Assembly: GCF_010998615.1 (NCBI RefSeq) | Contig: NZ_JAAEAH010000041.1 | Location: 16,070-80,069 of the forward strand | DNA length: 64,000 nt | Direction: 5' to 3' | From: Myxococcus sp. CA023 | Lineage (GTDB): Bacteria; Myxococcota; Myxococcia; Myxococcales; Myxococcaceae | Shown: positions 20,953 to 29,796 of the stretch, one piece after another | Layout of the letters: each line of letters starts with the position of its first letter | How positions within the stretch are numbered: position 1 is the first letter of the stretch | Translations under genes and position numbers: made by a program | Notes under the pieces: model-generated | Seen by the model: only the letters and a program-made list of their open reading frames with translations | The model's database searches: none | What the model was told of the DNA's origin: nothing

Positions 20953-22090
20953 AGCCCGCCGCTTCCAGAATCTCCCGCGAGTGCTGCCCCAGCGCGGGCG
21001 GCGCGCGCAGCGGCGTCTCGCCCATGCGCAGTGGCGTCAGCAGGTGCGTCACCTTGCGGCCCAGCGCCGCGTCCTCCGTCTCCACGAAGAGGCCCCGGGC
21101 CTGGAGCTGCGGGTCCTTCAGCACGTCGTCCCCTTCCGCCACGGGCTCGATGCAGAGGTCGGAGCCCGCGAAGCGCTCCTGCCAGTACGCCAGTGGGTGC
21201 TCGGCGAACAGGCGCGTCAGCTCCGCCTTCACGCGCGCGCCGGGCTCGCCCGGAGCGTAGGCGTCCTCCAGCAGCTCCGGACGCCCCAGCCGCTCACACA
21301 CGCCCGCGAAGAACTTGGGCTCCAGCGCGCCCACCGCGAGCCACCGGTCATCCGCCGTGCGGTACAGGCCGTAGCACGCGTAGCCACCGTTGAGCGCCTC
21401 CGTGCCCCGCTGAAGGGCGGCGCCTTCCGTCCCCATGAAGAGGCGCGACGCCAGGTGCATGTGCAGGAAGGCCAGCGCGCCGTCCGTCATGGACACGTCC
21501 ACGAAGCGCCCCTGCCCCGTGCGCTCACGCTCGTGCAGCGCAGCCAGGATGCCCACCAGCGCGAAGAGGCTGCCGCCGCCAATGTCCCCCATCTGCACGC
21601 CGGGAAACGCGGGCGCGCCGCCGGCCTCACCGCCGTAGCCCAGCAGGCCGGCGCGGGCCGCGTAGTTCAAGTCATGCCCCGCCTTCAGCCGGTCCGGCCC
21701 CGTCTGCCCGTAGCCGGAGATGGCGCAGTAGATGAGCCGGGGGTTCTCCGAGCGCAGCACGGACTCGCCCACGCCCAGCTTGTCCATGACGCCGGGGCGG
21801 AAGCTCTCCACCAGCACGTCGTAGTGGCGCACCAGCCGCTTCAGCGCCTCGCGGCCCTCGGGCTGCTTCAGGTTCAGCGTCAGGGAGCGCTTGTTCCGGT
21901 TGAGGCCGTAGAACAGGCCGCTGACGTCCTCCCGCAGAGGCGGCATCTGGCGGATGTAGTCCCCGCCCTCCGGCTCCTCCACCTTGTCCACGGTGGCGCC
22001 CAGGTCTGCCAGCACCAGGGTGGCGTAGGGGCCGGGCAGCAGGCGCGACAAGTCCAGCACGCGCAAGCCGGTAAGCGGGAGCGACGACAT
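20918..22090 (-). CDS. Alpha-methylacyl-CoA racemase-like CoA transferase
   Basis: Class III CoA-transferase fold (CaiB/BaiF), 390 residues, closest in motifs to alpha-methylacyl-CoA racemase, which inverts 2-methyl branched acyl-CoAs so they can enter beta-oxidation. The racemase residues are recognisable: His in KAGHDLNY, Asp in QMGDIGGGS, Glu in VGALEPKFF. The second of two close ATGs (22090) is chosen because GAGGA is correctly spaced from it and touches the first (22096). The adjacent SCP2 carrier and the dehydrogenase and synthetase nearby suggest branched lipid catabolism. Confidence 0.85.
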   Translation of the reverse strand: MSSLPLTGLRVLDLSRLLPGPYATLVLADLGATVDKVEEPEGGDYIRQMPPLREDVSGLFYGLNRNKRSLTLNLKQPEGREALKRLVRHYDVLVESFRPGVMDKLGVGESVLRSENPRLIYCAISGYGQTGPDRLKAGHDLNYAARAGLLGYGGEAGGAPAFPGVQMGDIGGGSLFALVGILAALHERERTGQGRFVDVSMTDGALAFLHMHLASRLFMGTEGAALQRGTEALNGGYACYGLYRTADDRWLAVGALEPKFFAGVCERLGRPELLEDAYAPGEPGARVKAELTRLFAEHPLAYWQERFAGSDLCIEPVAEGDDVLKDPQLQARGLFVETEDAALGRKVTHLLTPLRMGETPLRAPPALGQHSREILEAAGFTAQELARLGH

Positions 22091-22218
22091 GGGCATTCCT
22101 CGGAGCGAGCGTCGGGGGGTGTGGAAACGACTGCGGCGCGCCCCTGTGAAGGAGACGCGCCGCGTGCGACAGAAGCCAGCGGGCGGAGTCCGCCCGCAGC
22201 GCTCCGGTCCGCCGGAAA

Positions 22219-22542
22219 TTAGAGCAGCTTCGCGAGCTTCATCGCGAGGCCCATGTCCATGGGCTTGAACTTCAGCTTGCCCTGCATGGCCGCCATCTGA
22301 GCGTTGAGCTTCTTCTCGCGAATCTTCACGAAGTCGTCGTTGCTCACGGAGATGGTCATCTTCGCGCCCTCGACCGCACCTTCCGTCACCCAGCCCTCGG
22401 ACTTGGTGGCGTCCAGCGTCCACTTCCCGCCGCCCTCACCCGACACGTCAAAGACGATGACGGCGTTGATTTCCTTCGCCAGCTCCGGCTTCGCCTTGAG
22501 GGTCTCCGGAATCTGGTTCTCGATGATGTCCTTCGCGCTCAC
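22219..22542 (-). CDS. SCP2 sterol-binding domain protein
   Basis: A single-domain 107-residue lipid carrier of the SCP2 fold, typically binding acyl-CoAs or sterols. The pattern VIVFDVSGEGGGKWTLDATKSEGWV...AKMTISVSNDDFVKIREKKLNAQMAAMQGKLKFKGD-like ending (here KLKFKPMDMGLAMKLAKLL) is characteristic. GTG 22542 has a perfect AAGGAG six bases upstream; the longer frame to 22635 would run through the operator. The operator palindrome is 23 bases before the start. Confidence 0.9.
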   Translation of the reverse strand: MSAKDIIENQIPETLKAKPELAKEINAVIVFDVSGEGGGKWTLDATKSEGWVTEGAVEGAKMTISVSNDDFVKIREKKLNAQMAAMQGKLKFKPMDMGLAMKLAKLL

Positions 22543-22564
22543 GACACACTCCTTGGCCTGATCG

Positions 22565-22580
22565 TTGATTTGAAAATCAA
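22565..22580 (-). promoter_or_regulatory. Palindromic operator of SCP2 gene
   Basis: TTGATTT-GA-AAATCAA is a perfect inverted repeat, sharing the core TTGATT-N4-AATCAA and the flanking CCCCTGT with the site before the acyl-CoA dehydrogenase (14454-14471). Same strand sense and nearly the same distance to the start codon. Confidence 0.7.
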
Positions 22581-22638
22581 AGACAGGGGGACCGTAATGG
22601 CGCCCCCCTGGCAGGTCAAGACACGGATGCGGCATCTG

Positions 22639-23046
22639 TCACGCGATGGTGGACGCGGCGGCGGGATTCAGCGAGCGGCGAACCATGTCCAACAAATCGT
22701 TGAGTTCGAACGGCTTGGCCAGATGCCCCACCGCGCCAATGTCGGCGGCCTTGCTGCCCACATTGCGGTCCGCGCTCAGGACGATGAGGGGGATGCTCGC
22801 CACCTCGGGCGGCTTCTGCCGCATCCGCTGGGCGAACTCCCAACCGTCCATCACCGGCATCATCAGGTCCAACAGGATGAGGTTGGGCGGTTCGGGTTCG
22901 AGCCGGTCCAACGCCTCCTTCCCGTTCCGCGCCCGGCGGATTTCGAAGCCTTCGGCTTCCAGAATCTCTGAAAGGGCCTCCAGGATGTCCGGGTCGTCAT
23001 CGACGACCAGGACCACAGGGGCCCTCGCATGCTGTGCATTGTGCAA
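22639..23046 (-). CDS. Single-domain response regulator
   Basis: A CheY-like receiver of about 135 residues with no output domain. The acidic pair is in VVLVVDDDPD, the phospho-acceptor Asp in NLILLDLMMPVMDGW, the Ser/Thr in LIVLSAD and the Lys in HLAKPF. The start is uncertain: TTG 23046 follows GGGAGA, while GTG 23016 follows AGGG and would begin right at the first strand of the receiver. It faces away from a kinase-like gene about 200 bases off, suggesting a partner relation. Confidence 0.85.
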   Translation of the reverse strand: MHNAQHARAPVVLVVDDDPDILEALSEILEAEGFEIRRARNGKEALDRLEPEPPNLILLDLMMPVMDGWEFAQRMRQKPPEVASIPLIVLSADRNVGSKAADIGAVGHLAKPFELNDLLDMVRRSLNPAAASTIA

Positions 23047-23241
23047 GGTCAGAGCAGTCTCCCGAGGTGCGACGCTGGGATTCTTCAACCATCCTCCCAC
23101 ACGGCCGCGCAAGAAAATGCGCCCACGCCGCCAGACATGGGCCCACGTTGCAAAACCGACAGTCGCTGCCCACCCTTTCCGTGACCTGATGGACTGGGGG
23201 TGTGGAACGTGGCGAGCGAGGGGGAGCTGAAAGCAGGCGAC

Positions 23242-24225
23242 ATGGCGGCACCAGGGCTTCTGCTCCTGCCTCGCGGAGGCAGCCCGCGCCTGCTCGGACG
23301 CTCGCTGCTGGGGCAGCTCGGCCTGGAGGCGCTCCCCAGCCACGTGGGCTCCCTGCCGGAGCTCATGGCGGCGGCGGGCTTCCAGCGGCGCGCTGGTAGC
23401 GGCAGCCTCTGGGAGCGGGACGGCCAGGTGCTGATGGCGGGCGCGGAGACGCTGGAGGACGGCGCACTGCTGCTGTGGACGTCGCCCCTGGCGTGGGACG
23501 AGGCCGGGGTGCGCCGGCGCGTGCGCTACCTGTCCATGGCGTCGCATGACCTGCGCGGCTCACTGGCCAACGTGCGCTCGTACGCGGCCCTGCTGCTCAA
23601 CGGCCGCGTGCCCCTGGAGGCCAAGGTGCAGCGCGGCCTGGAGACCATCCTCCGCAACGCGGACCGCTCGCTGGCCTTCTCCCAGGACTTCTTCGACGCC
23701 AGCCGGGCGGACCTGGGCTCCCTGCCCTGCGAGCAGGAGCGCCAATCCCTGCTGCCCCTGCTGGACGCGGCGGTGGAGCGGCAGCGCGCCGCGGCCTCAG
23801 CGGCCCAGGTGGCGCTCGTGTTGGGCCTGAATCCGGCACAGGCGGTGCCCGAGGTCATCGTGGACGGGGCCCGCATCCAACACGCCGTGGAGTCGTTCAT
23901 TCAGTACCAGTTGGCCCGCGCCCAACCGGGTGAGGTCATCCGCTTGGGCATCCGCGACTTCGCTCCCCGGGTGCGCGTGGAGGTCCGCCGGGACGGGGCA
24001 CCCCTGACGGAGGAGGACGCCGCCGCCGTCTTCCAGCGCGAGGAGCGCGCCTTCCGGGAGAAGCGGCTGGAGGACCCCTTGCGCGTCTACCTGGCCCGGC
24101 AGGAGGTGGAGGCCCACGGGGGCAGCGTGGGCGTCGAGTCGGACCAAGGTGGCAGCACCCTCTTCCTCACCCTGCCCCAGGCCCCCGTCGCGGCGCTCGG
24201 TTCTCCAGCAACCATGCAGGCTTGA
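23242..24225 (+). CDS. Histidine kinase-like protein with degenerate ATPase
   Basis: About 327 residues. An N-terminal domain of about 90 residues is unrecognised. A clear HisKA dimerisation helix follows, with H102 in YLSMASHDLRGSLANVRSY. The region after it has the size of a HATPase_c domain and keeps a G-box-like AHGGSVGVESDQGGSTLFLTLP near the end, but the N-box reads RIQHAVESFIQYQL without the Asn, and the DxGxG box is replaced by VRRDGAPLTEED. ATP binding is therefore doubtful; it may be a phosphatase or scaffold for the adjacent receiver. In-frame GTGs at 23200 and 23212 are alternative starts; ATG 23242 has AGG close by. Confidence 0.75.
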   Translation: MAAPGLLLLPRGGSPRLLGRSLLGQLGLEALPSHVGSLPELMAAAGFQRRAGSGSLWERDGQVLMAGAETLEDGALLLWTSPLAWDEAGVRRRVRYLSMASHDLRGSLANVRSYAALLLNGRVPLEAKVQRGLETILRNADRSLAFSQDFFDASRADLGSLPCEQERQSLLPLLDAAVERQRAAASAAQVALVLGLNPAQAVPEVIVDGARIQHAVESFIQYQLARAQPGEVIRLGIRDFAPRVRVEVRRDGAPLTEEDAAAVFQREERAFREKRLEDPLRVYLARQEVEAHGGSVGVESDQGGSTLFLTLPQAPVAALGSPATMQA

Positions 24226-24301
24226 ATCGCCCGCCGGTCTTGCTGGCGGTCGGCGGCGCCCATCGGTATGCTCTTTGGCGTCTTCGCGAAGGAGCCGAGT
24301 G

Positions 24302-24547
24302 ATGGGTTTGAAGGGAATGGAAATCCTGCTGATCATGGGGGTGCTGCTGCTCCTGTTCGGAGCGTCGCGCCTGCCACAGCTGGGCTCTTCGCTGGGAAGT
24401 GCGATCCGCAACTTCAAGCGCGGCTTTGGCGGTGAGGGCGAGGAAGCAGCGGCCCCTGGGGACAAGAAGGGCTCCGGGACGCTCTCCAGCAGCACCGGCG
24501 TGCAGAACGACGTCACCAAGAGCCAGACGCCCAGCGGCCACGTCTGA
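24302..24547 (+). CDS. tatA: Twin-arginine translocase subunit TatA/E
   Basis: Pore-forming component of the Tat export pathway for folded proteins. The 81 residues show the short membrane helix (MEILLIMGVLLLLFG), the FG hinge, the amphipathic helix (ASRLPQLGSSLGSAIRNFKRG) and an acidic tail. ATG 24302 is spaced seven bases from AAGGAG (24289-24294). No tatB or tatC is adjacent. Convergent with the acyl-CoA synthetase gene. Confidence 0.93.
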   Translation: MGLKGMEILLIMGVLLLLFGASRLPQLGSSLGSAIRNFKRGFGGEGEEAAAPGDKKGSGTLSSSTGVQNDVTKSQTPSGHV

Positions 24548-24604
24548 TCCGCCGCCGGGTGGCCGTGCCTCCCGGCAGGACGTGAGCAGTGCCCTGAAAC
24601 GCGC

Positions 24605-24654
24605 AACGCCCGAGCCGCCCCCTGGAACAAGGGGTGGGCCGGGCGTTCGCTTTT
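24605..24654 (+). terminator. Terminator between tatA and acyl-CoA synthetase
   Basis: AACGCCCG (24605-24612) pairs with CGGGCGTT (24640-24647), with a further interrupted pairing of CCGCCCC with GGGGTGG inside; TTTT follows at 24651-24654. It separates two convergent genes. Confidence 0.75.
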
Positions 24655-24675
24655 GCCCTGTGCGTGGCGTGGGCC

Positions 24676-26538
24676 TCAGTCGACCACGGTGGTGCCTTCG
24701 TACATCCGGTCGAGCTGCGCCTTGTACTTCTGGGTGCAGACCTTCCGCTTCACGCTGAGCTTGGGCGTCAGCTCCTCCGTCTCCTGGCTGAAGTCGTTCT
24801 CCAGCACGGTGAAGCGCTTGAGCGTGGCGTAGGGCGGCTGCTGCGTGTTGAGCTGATCCACCGCGGCCTTCACCGCCGCCTGGACCTCCGGACGACGGGC
24901 ATTGTCCGCGTAGCTTCCCACGGGGGCGCCCTGGTCCAGGAGGAGCTTGCGCGCGCCCTCCTCCGACACGGTGATGAGCACCACCAGGTACGGCCGCTTG
25001 TCGCCGTACACCATGGCCTGACTGATGATGGCGTGCGTCTTGAGGGCGTTCTCAAGATTCTGCGGCGCCACGTTCTTCCCGCCCGCGGTGACGATGAGGT
25101 CCTTCTTGCGGTCGGTGATGCGCAGGTAGTTGTCCGCGTCCAGCTCGCCGATGTCACCGGTGTGGAACCAGTTCTCCGCGTCGATGGCCTCCGCCGTGGC
25201 CTCGGGGTTCTTGTAGTACCCCTTCATGACGGCCGGGCCGCGGATGAGGATTTCGCCGTCGGAGGCAATCATCACCTCCATGCCCGGCACGGGCGCGCCC
25301 ACGCTGCCAATCTTGATCTTGTGCTCGCGATTGACGGTGGTGCCGGCGCACGTCTCCGTCAGGCCGTAGCCCTCCAGCACCTTGAGGCCCAGCAGGTCGA
25401 AGAAGTAGCCGATCTTCGGCGACAGGGGCGCGCCGCCGGAGATGAACACGCGCATGTTGCCGCCCAGCTTCTCGCTGATGGCCGCGTGCACCTTGGAGAA
25501 CACCAGCTTCTTCGCCAACGCGAAGCCCAGGGTGGCGTACTCGCGCCCCTGGCTGCGTGCCTCGACGTACTCGTCGAACAGCTTGAAGGCCCAGCGGAAG
25601 AGCCGGCCCTTGAGCCCCGGGGCCGCCGAGCCGTTGGCCACCACGTTGTTGTAGACCTTCTCGAAGACGCGCGGCACCGACGGCAGCACCGAGGGACGCG
25701 TCTCCACCAGGTTGGCGAGCAGCTTGTCCACCGACTCCGCGACGACGAGCCGGTAACCCATGCTCAGCCAGGCGGCCTTCACCACCTGCGCGAAGACGTG
25801 CGCCAGCGGCAGGAACAGCATCACCGAGTCAGAAGGCACCATCATCCCCACCGACTGGGCGGCCTTCGCCTCGAAGGCCCAGTTGCGGTGCGTGAGGATG
25901 ACGCCCTTGGGGTCCCCCGTGGTGCCGGACGTGTAGATGATGGTGGAGGTGTCCTCCATGGACACGCCCGCCACCCGCGCCTCGAAGTCGTCCGGACGGG
26001 CGGCGTGCTCGGCGCGGCCCTGGGCGACGACGTCGGCGAGTGACAGCTCGGTGCCACCGGCGACGGGGCCCTCGAAGGCGACGATGCGGCGGAGCGCCGG
26101 ACACTCCGCCAGCTTCTGGCGCAGGCGCGTGAGCCGGCCCGCCTGCCGGGCGTCCTTCTCGTCGTTGTCCACGAAGACGAGCGTCGTCTCGGAGTGGTTG
26201 AGGATGTACCGGCACTCATCCGGCGTGTTGGACGCATAGATGGGGACGGTGATGGCCTGCGCGGCGCTGATGGCCACATCGCAGATGAGCCACTGCAGAC
26301 TGGTGTTCGCGAAAATCGCCACCCGGTCCCCGGGCTTCACCCCCTGGGCAACCAGGCCCGCGGAGAGCGCTTTCACCTCGTCCAGGAACTGGGCGAAGGT
26401 GACGTCCTGCCAGCGGCCGTCCTTCTTGTGGCTTGCGCCCACCGTCGACGCGTTCTTCGCGCGCTGAATGAGCAGTTGGACCAGCGTCGCATCACCCCCC
26501 GCGGTAGCGGGAGCCGCTACCTGATTCTCTGCCCTCAT
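24676..26538 (-). CDS. Long-chain acyl-CoA synthetase (FadD-like)
   Basis: ATP-dependent activation of fatty acids to acyl-CoA, 620 residues. AMP-binding signatures: IIYTSGTTGDPKGVILTH (P-loop-like), YGLTETCAGTTVN, and WFHTGDIGELDADNYLRITDRKKDLIVTAGGKNVAPQ (hinge and A8/A10 region). ATG 26538 has GAAGGAG upstream and overlaps the stop of the TPR gene by ATGA, so the two are translated as a pair. Motif wording fits the FAA1/FACL15 type that activates long-chain substrates. Confidence 0.92.
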   Translation of the reverse strand: MRAENQVAAPATAGGDATLVQLLIQRAKNASTVGASHKKDGRWQDVTFAQFLDEVKALSAGLVAQGVKPGDRVAIFANTSLQWLICDVAISAAQAITVPIYASNTPDECRYILNHSETTLVFVDNDEKDARQAGRLTRLRQKLAECPALRRIVAFEGPVAGGTELSLADVVAQGRAEHAARPDDFEARVAGVSMEDTSTIIYTSGTTGDPKGVILTHRNWAFEAKAAQSVGMMVPSDSVMLFLPLAHVFAQVVKAAWLSMGYRLVVAESVDKLLANLVETRPSVLPSVPRVFEKVYNNVVANGSAAPGLKGRLFRWAFKLFDEYVEARSQGREYATLGFALAKKLVFSKVHAAISEKLGGNMRVFISGGAPLSPKIGYFFDLLGLKVLEGYGLTETCAGTTVNREHKIKIGSVGAPVPGMEVMIASDGEILIRGPAVMKGYYKNPEATAEAIDAENWFHTGDIGELDADNYLRITDRKKDLIVTAGGKNVAPQNLENALKTHAIISQAMVYGDKRPYLVVLITVSEEGARKLLLDQGAPVGSYADNARRPEVQAAVKAAVDQLNTQQPPYATLKRFTVLENDFSQETEELTPKLSVKRKVCTQKYKAQLDRMYEGTTVVD

Positions 26539-27275
26539 CTGAGCTCCTTCTCGATATCGGCTTCGACTTTCTTGGACCACTCCTGCACGCGCCGCCCTTC
26601 CGCGGGGTCGTACGCGATGCTGCCTTGCTTCACCTTTTGAATGGCCTCGCGCGCCTTCGCGGCCTTGCCGTCCTTGAGGAGCGTCTCCGCCAGGAAGTAG
26701 TAGGCGCGCAGCATGTGCGGGTGCTTCGCGATGGACTTTTCGTAGAGGCTGGCGGACTTCGCCAGGTCGCGCTTGGGCCAGGGCAGCTCGTAGTGGTAAC
26801 GGCCCTTGGCCAGCAGCGGCGCGCCCCGGTCGTAACCCGGGTCAATCTGGATGGCCTTGTCGAGCCGCTCGTTGAACTTGCCCTCGAGCCCCTCGCCCAG
26901 CGCCTTCATGATGCCCACGGCCTGGGAGTAGGCGCCGATGCCGGTGGCCGCGTAGTAGTGGCCCTCCACCCGGGCGGGGTTGAGCTTCACTGCCTTCTCA
27001 CCCCAATCCCACGTCTGACGGCCCAGCACCTTCTTGAGCTTCTCGTTGGCCGCCCCGTCCGCCTGCCACTGGAGGATGCGCGCCTTGCGCCAGACCAGCT
27101 CGTAATCCTCCGGCGCGGCGTCCAGCGCCGTCTTCAAGGCACCCTCGTAGGCCTTCTCCCCACCGGACTCGCCGCGCTTCGCGTACAGCGCGTCAAGCTC
27201 GGACAGCAGGGAGGCCTCAGCCCCCCAGGCAGGCAGGCTCAGGAGGAGGCTCAAAGCAAATGAAATCAAGCGCAT
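26535..27275 (-). CDS. Exported TPR-repeat protein
   Basis: A 246-residue periplasmic protein. ATG 27275 begins a signal peptide (RLISFALSLLLSLPAWGAEA); the frame is open to 27332 but without signal features. Several TPR-like helix pairs follow, for example YELVWRKARILQWQADG, AVKLNPARVEGHYYAATGIGAY and SIAKHPHMLRAYYFLAETLLKDGKAAKAREAIQKV. It is coupled by ATGA to the acyl-CoA synthetase, suggesting a role in presenting or assembling lipid uptake, but this is inference. Confidence 0.82.
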   Translation of the reverse strand: MRLISFALSLLLSLPAWGAEASLLSELDALYAKRGESGGEKAYEGALKTALDAAPEDYELVWRKARILQWQADGAANEKLKKVLGRQTWDWGEKAVKLNPARVEGHYYAATGIGAYSQAVGIMKALGEGLEGKFNERLDKAIQIDPGYDRGAPLLAKGRYHYELPWPKRDLAKSASLYEKSIAKHPHMLRAYYFLAETLLKDGKAAKAREAIQKVKQGSIAYDPAEGRRVQEWSKKVEADIEKELR

Positions 27276-27346
27276 AAGCGCCGGGCTTAGCACGCACTTT
27301 TGCCCGGTAGCAAACCATCGGCGGCCAACCATCCGCCAAACGACAA

Positions 27347-27387
27347 GAGGCGGGAGCGGCCCGAAAAGACTCGGTCCGTCCCGCCTC
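27347..27387 (-). terminator. Terminator after sigma-factor gene
   Basis: GAGGCGGGA (27347-27355) pairs with TCCCGCCTC (27379-27387); inside, CGGCCCGA and TCGGTCCG extend the stem with one mismatch. On the minus strand it lies just after the stop of the sigma-factor gene and is followed by a short T-richer stretch. Confidence 0.65.
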
Positions 27388-27429
27388 GATGACGCGCCCT
27401 CCCAGGTGGGACGGCTCCTGTTCGGGCGC

Positions 27430-28176
27430 TCACGCGGCGTCGGCAGCCTGCTCGCCCAGGTGCTCCTCGTTCTCGTTGAACGCCGACAGGTAGCGCTCCA
27501 GGAAGTTCTTCGTCTTCAGCTCCACCTGACGCACGCGCTCGCGCGACACGCCCCACCGCTGGCCCAGCTCCTCCAGCGTCAGTGGCTTGTCCTGCGTCAG
27601 CCGCTCCGTGAGGATGTCCCAGCCCAGATCACCAATGCGCTTGCGCACCTTGGCGAGCGCCTCCTGAATCTCCGTGTCCTGCTCGTGCGACAGGTACACC
27701 TGCTGAGGCGAAGGGCTGTTGTCCTCCAGCCGGTCGAGGAAGGTCGTCTCGCCGTCCTCGTCGATGGTGGCGTCCAGCGAGAAGTCCACCATGCTGCCGC
27801 GCTCGGCCTCACCACCGCGCACCTGGCTGCGGTTGTCCTTCAGGTACCGGGTGATGTAGGCGCGAATCCACCACACCGCGTAGGTGGCGAAGCGCACGTT
27901 CTTCTTTGGATCGAAGTGCTCGATCGCCTTCATGAGACCAACGTTGCCCTCCTGGATGAGGTCATCCAGTCGCGCGCCGCGATTGGCGAACTTCTTCGCC
28001 ACGGCGACAACGAAGGCCAGATTGGAGCTGGCAAGCGTCTGCCGCGCGGACTCGTCACCCTTGCGGGCGCGGCGCGCAAGCTCGTACTCCTGCTCACGCG
28101 TCAGCTGCTGGTGCCCGCCCAGGTTCCGAAGGTAGTGCGACAGGCCTTCGGCTGCGTACTTCGTCGAATTGGCCAT
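27430..28176 (-). CDS. RpoH-like alternative sigma factor
   Basis: A 248-residue sigma70-family factor lacking regions 1.1 and 3.1-3.2 of full size. Region 2 is strong: NLAFVVAVAKKFANRG...LDDLIQEGNVGLMKAIEHFDPKKNVRFATYAVWWIRAYITRYL. Region 4 has a helix-turn-helix in LTLEELGQRWGVSRERVRQVELKTKNFL. The motif LYHQ-type sequence is replaced by these RpoH-like residues. It resembles the SigB/SigC group of Myxococcus xanthus, which act in development, but I do not assign a name. Single gene with its own terminator; about 200 bases of upstream DNA precede ATG 28176. Confidence 0.88.
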   Translation of the reverse strand: MANSTKYAAEGLSHYLRNLGGHQQLTREQEYELARRARKGDESARQTLASSNLAFVVAVAKKFANRGARLDDLIQEGNVGLMKAIEHFDPKKNVRFATYAVWWIRAYITRYLKDNRSQVRGGEAERGSMVDFSLDATIDEDGETTFLDRLEDNSPSPQQVYLSHEQDTEIQEALAKVRKRIGDLGWDILTERLTQDKPLTLEELGQRWGVSRERVRQVELKTKNFLERYLSAFNENEEHLGEQAADAA

Positions 28177-28377
28177 GATTTCCCGTCCTCCGTTCGATGC
28201 CGGACGCGCTCTCCCCCCGCCGCCTCGCGTCCACCTGCAACTAAGACGCGCAACGAGCGAAAGGGTTTCTCATTCCAGGTCCGATTAGGCATTTCGCGCG
28301 ACATTCCCAGCCCTTCCCACGCTTTGGACGGTAAGCCGCTCGACGCCGGGACAAAAACGAGCCGCGTCGGCCACGAA

Positions 28378-29796
28378 TCAAGAACGCATGAGCGCGGGGA
28401 AGATTTTCGAAGGGTTGAGCAACCCTGATGGATCGAAGAAGGCCTTGAGCCTGCGCTGCAGGTCGATGAGCGCGGGAGACTGCTCCAGCGAAAGATATTC
28501 CCGCTTCGCGTAACCCACACCGTGCTCGCCTGTGATGGTACCGCCCAGTTCCACGGTCATCACCAGCATGCGCCGCAGGGCCTCATCCACCAGCGGCCGT
28601 TGGTGGGCGCCCTCGTAGAGGATGTTGGCGTGCAGGTTCCCGTCGCCCGCATGGCCATACGTAGCCACGGTGAGTCCCAACTCCGCGCCCATGGCCTTCA
28701 AGCGCTCGATGACCTCCGGAATCTTCGAGCGGGGCACGACGATGTCCTCGGAAATCTTGTGAGGCTTGAGAGCCCGGAGGGCTGGGGAAATCACCCTGCG
28801 CGCGGCCCAGAGCTTCTCGCGCTGGGAAGCATCCTGGGCCACCAGCGTCTCGGTGGCGCCCTGACCGGCACAGATGTCACCCAACTGAGACAGCTCAGCG
28901 AGCAAGCCCTCGCGGCCGTTGCCGTCCACCTCTACGATGACAGCGGAACCCGCGCCCGGAGGGAACTGGAAGCCGCGGCCGTTCACCGCCCGCAGGGCCA
29001 CGTCATCGATGAGTTCCAGGCAACGCGGGAGGATGCCCGCGGCCAGCACGGCGGACACCGCGCGCGCGGCGTGCAGCACGGACGGAAACACCACCAGAGC
29101 CGTCAGCACCTCGCGCGGCAGCGGGATGAGCTGGACGGTGATTTCGGTGGCGACCCCCAGCGTGCCCTCTGAGCCGACGAAGAGGCCCACCAGGTCATAC
29201 CCCGCCACGCCCTTGATGGTGCGCCGGCCCACCCGCACCACCTCGCCGTCCGGGAGCACCCACTCCAACCCGATGACGTAGTCGCGCGTGACACCGTATT
29301 TGAGCGCGCGGGGCCCACCGGCGTTCTCCGCCACGTTGCCGCCCAGCGTGCACACCTCCCAGGAGTTCGGGTCCGGTGGATAGAAGAGCCCTACCGCTTC
29401 CACGGCCTTCATCAGGTCGCCGGTGATGACGCCGGGCTGCACCACCGCGGTGAGGTCCTCGGGGGAGATGGAGAGGATGCGGTTCATCCGCTCCAGGCTC
29501 ACCGCCACCCCACCGTGCAAGGGCAGCGAGCCGCCGCTCTTGCCGCTGCGCGCACCACAGGGGGTGAAGGGCACGCCGTGCACCGCGCACGCCTTGAAGA
29601 CCTGCGACACCTGTCGCGTGTCCGCGGGGAAGACGACGAGGTCGGGCGCGTGGACGCCACTGTCGGACTCGTCACGGGCGTAGGCGGCCAGCGCGGCGTC
29701 ATCCACGCGCAGCTGCTCCGGAGCCAGAACGGCGGCCAGCGCCTCGCGCACGCGGGCCACGCGCCTGGGCCCCACTCGCGGCAGGGGCGCGCTCAT
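28378..29796 (-). CDS. FAD-linked oxidase, glycolate/D-lactate type (GlcD-like)
   Basis: A 472-residue FAD oxidoreductase. The PCMH FAD-binding domain spans about 40-215 (PCGARSGKSGGSLPLHGGVAVSLERMNRI, PPDPNSWEVCTLGGNVAENAGGPRALKYGVTRDYV). The C-terminal cap has TYGHAGDGNLHANI and TGEHGVGYAKREYL, typical of GlcD, D-lactate and 2-hydroxyglutarate dehydrogenases. ATG 29796 overlaps the folE stop by ATGA. No iron-sulfur GlcF or GlcE is nearby, so electrons probably go to cytochrome or an unlinked partner. Confidence 0.9.
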   Translation of the reverse strand: MSAPLPRVGPRRVARVREALAAVLAPEQLRVDDAALAAYARDESDSGVHAPDLVVFPADTRQVSQVFKACAVHGVPFTPCGARSGKSGGSLPLHGGVAVSLERMNRILSISPEDLTAVVQPGVITGDLMKAVEAVGLFYPPDPNSWEVCTLGGNVAENAGGPRALKYGVTRDYVIGLEWVLPDGEVVRVGRRTIKGVAGYDLVGLFVGSEGTLGVATEITVQLIPLPREVLTALVVFPSVLHAARAVSAVLAAGILPRCLELIDDVALRAVNGRGFQFPPGAGSAVIVEVDGNGREGLLAELSQLGDICAGQGATETLVAQDASQREKLWAARRVISPALRALKPHKISEDIVVPRSKIPEVIERLKAMGAELGLTVATYGHAGDGNLHANILYEGAHQRPLVDEALRRMLVMTVELGGTITGEHGVGYAKREYLSLEQSPALIDLQRRLKAFFDPSGLLNPSKIFPALMRS

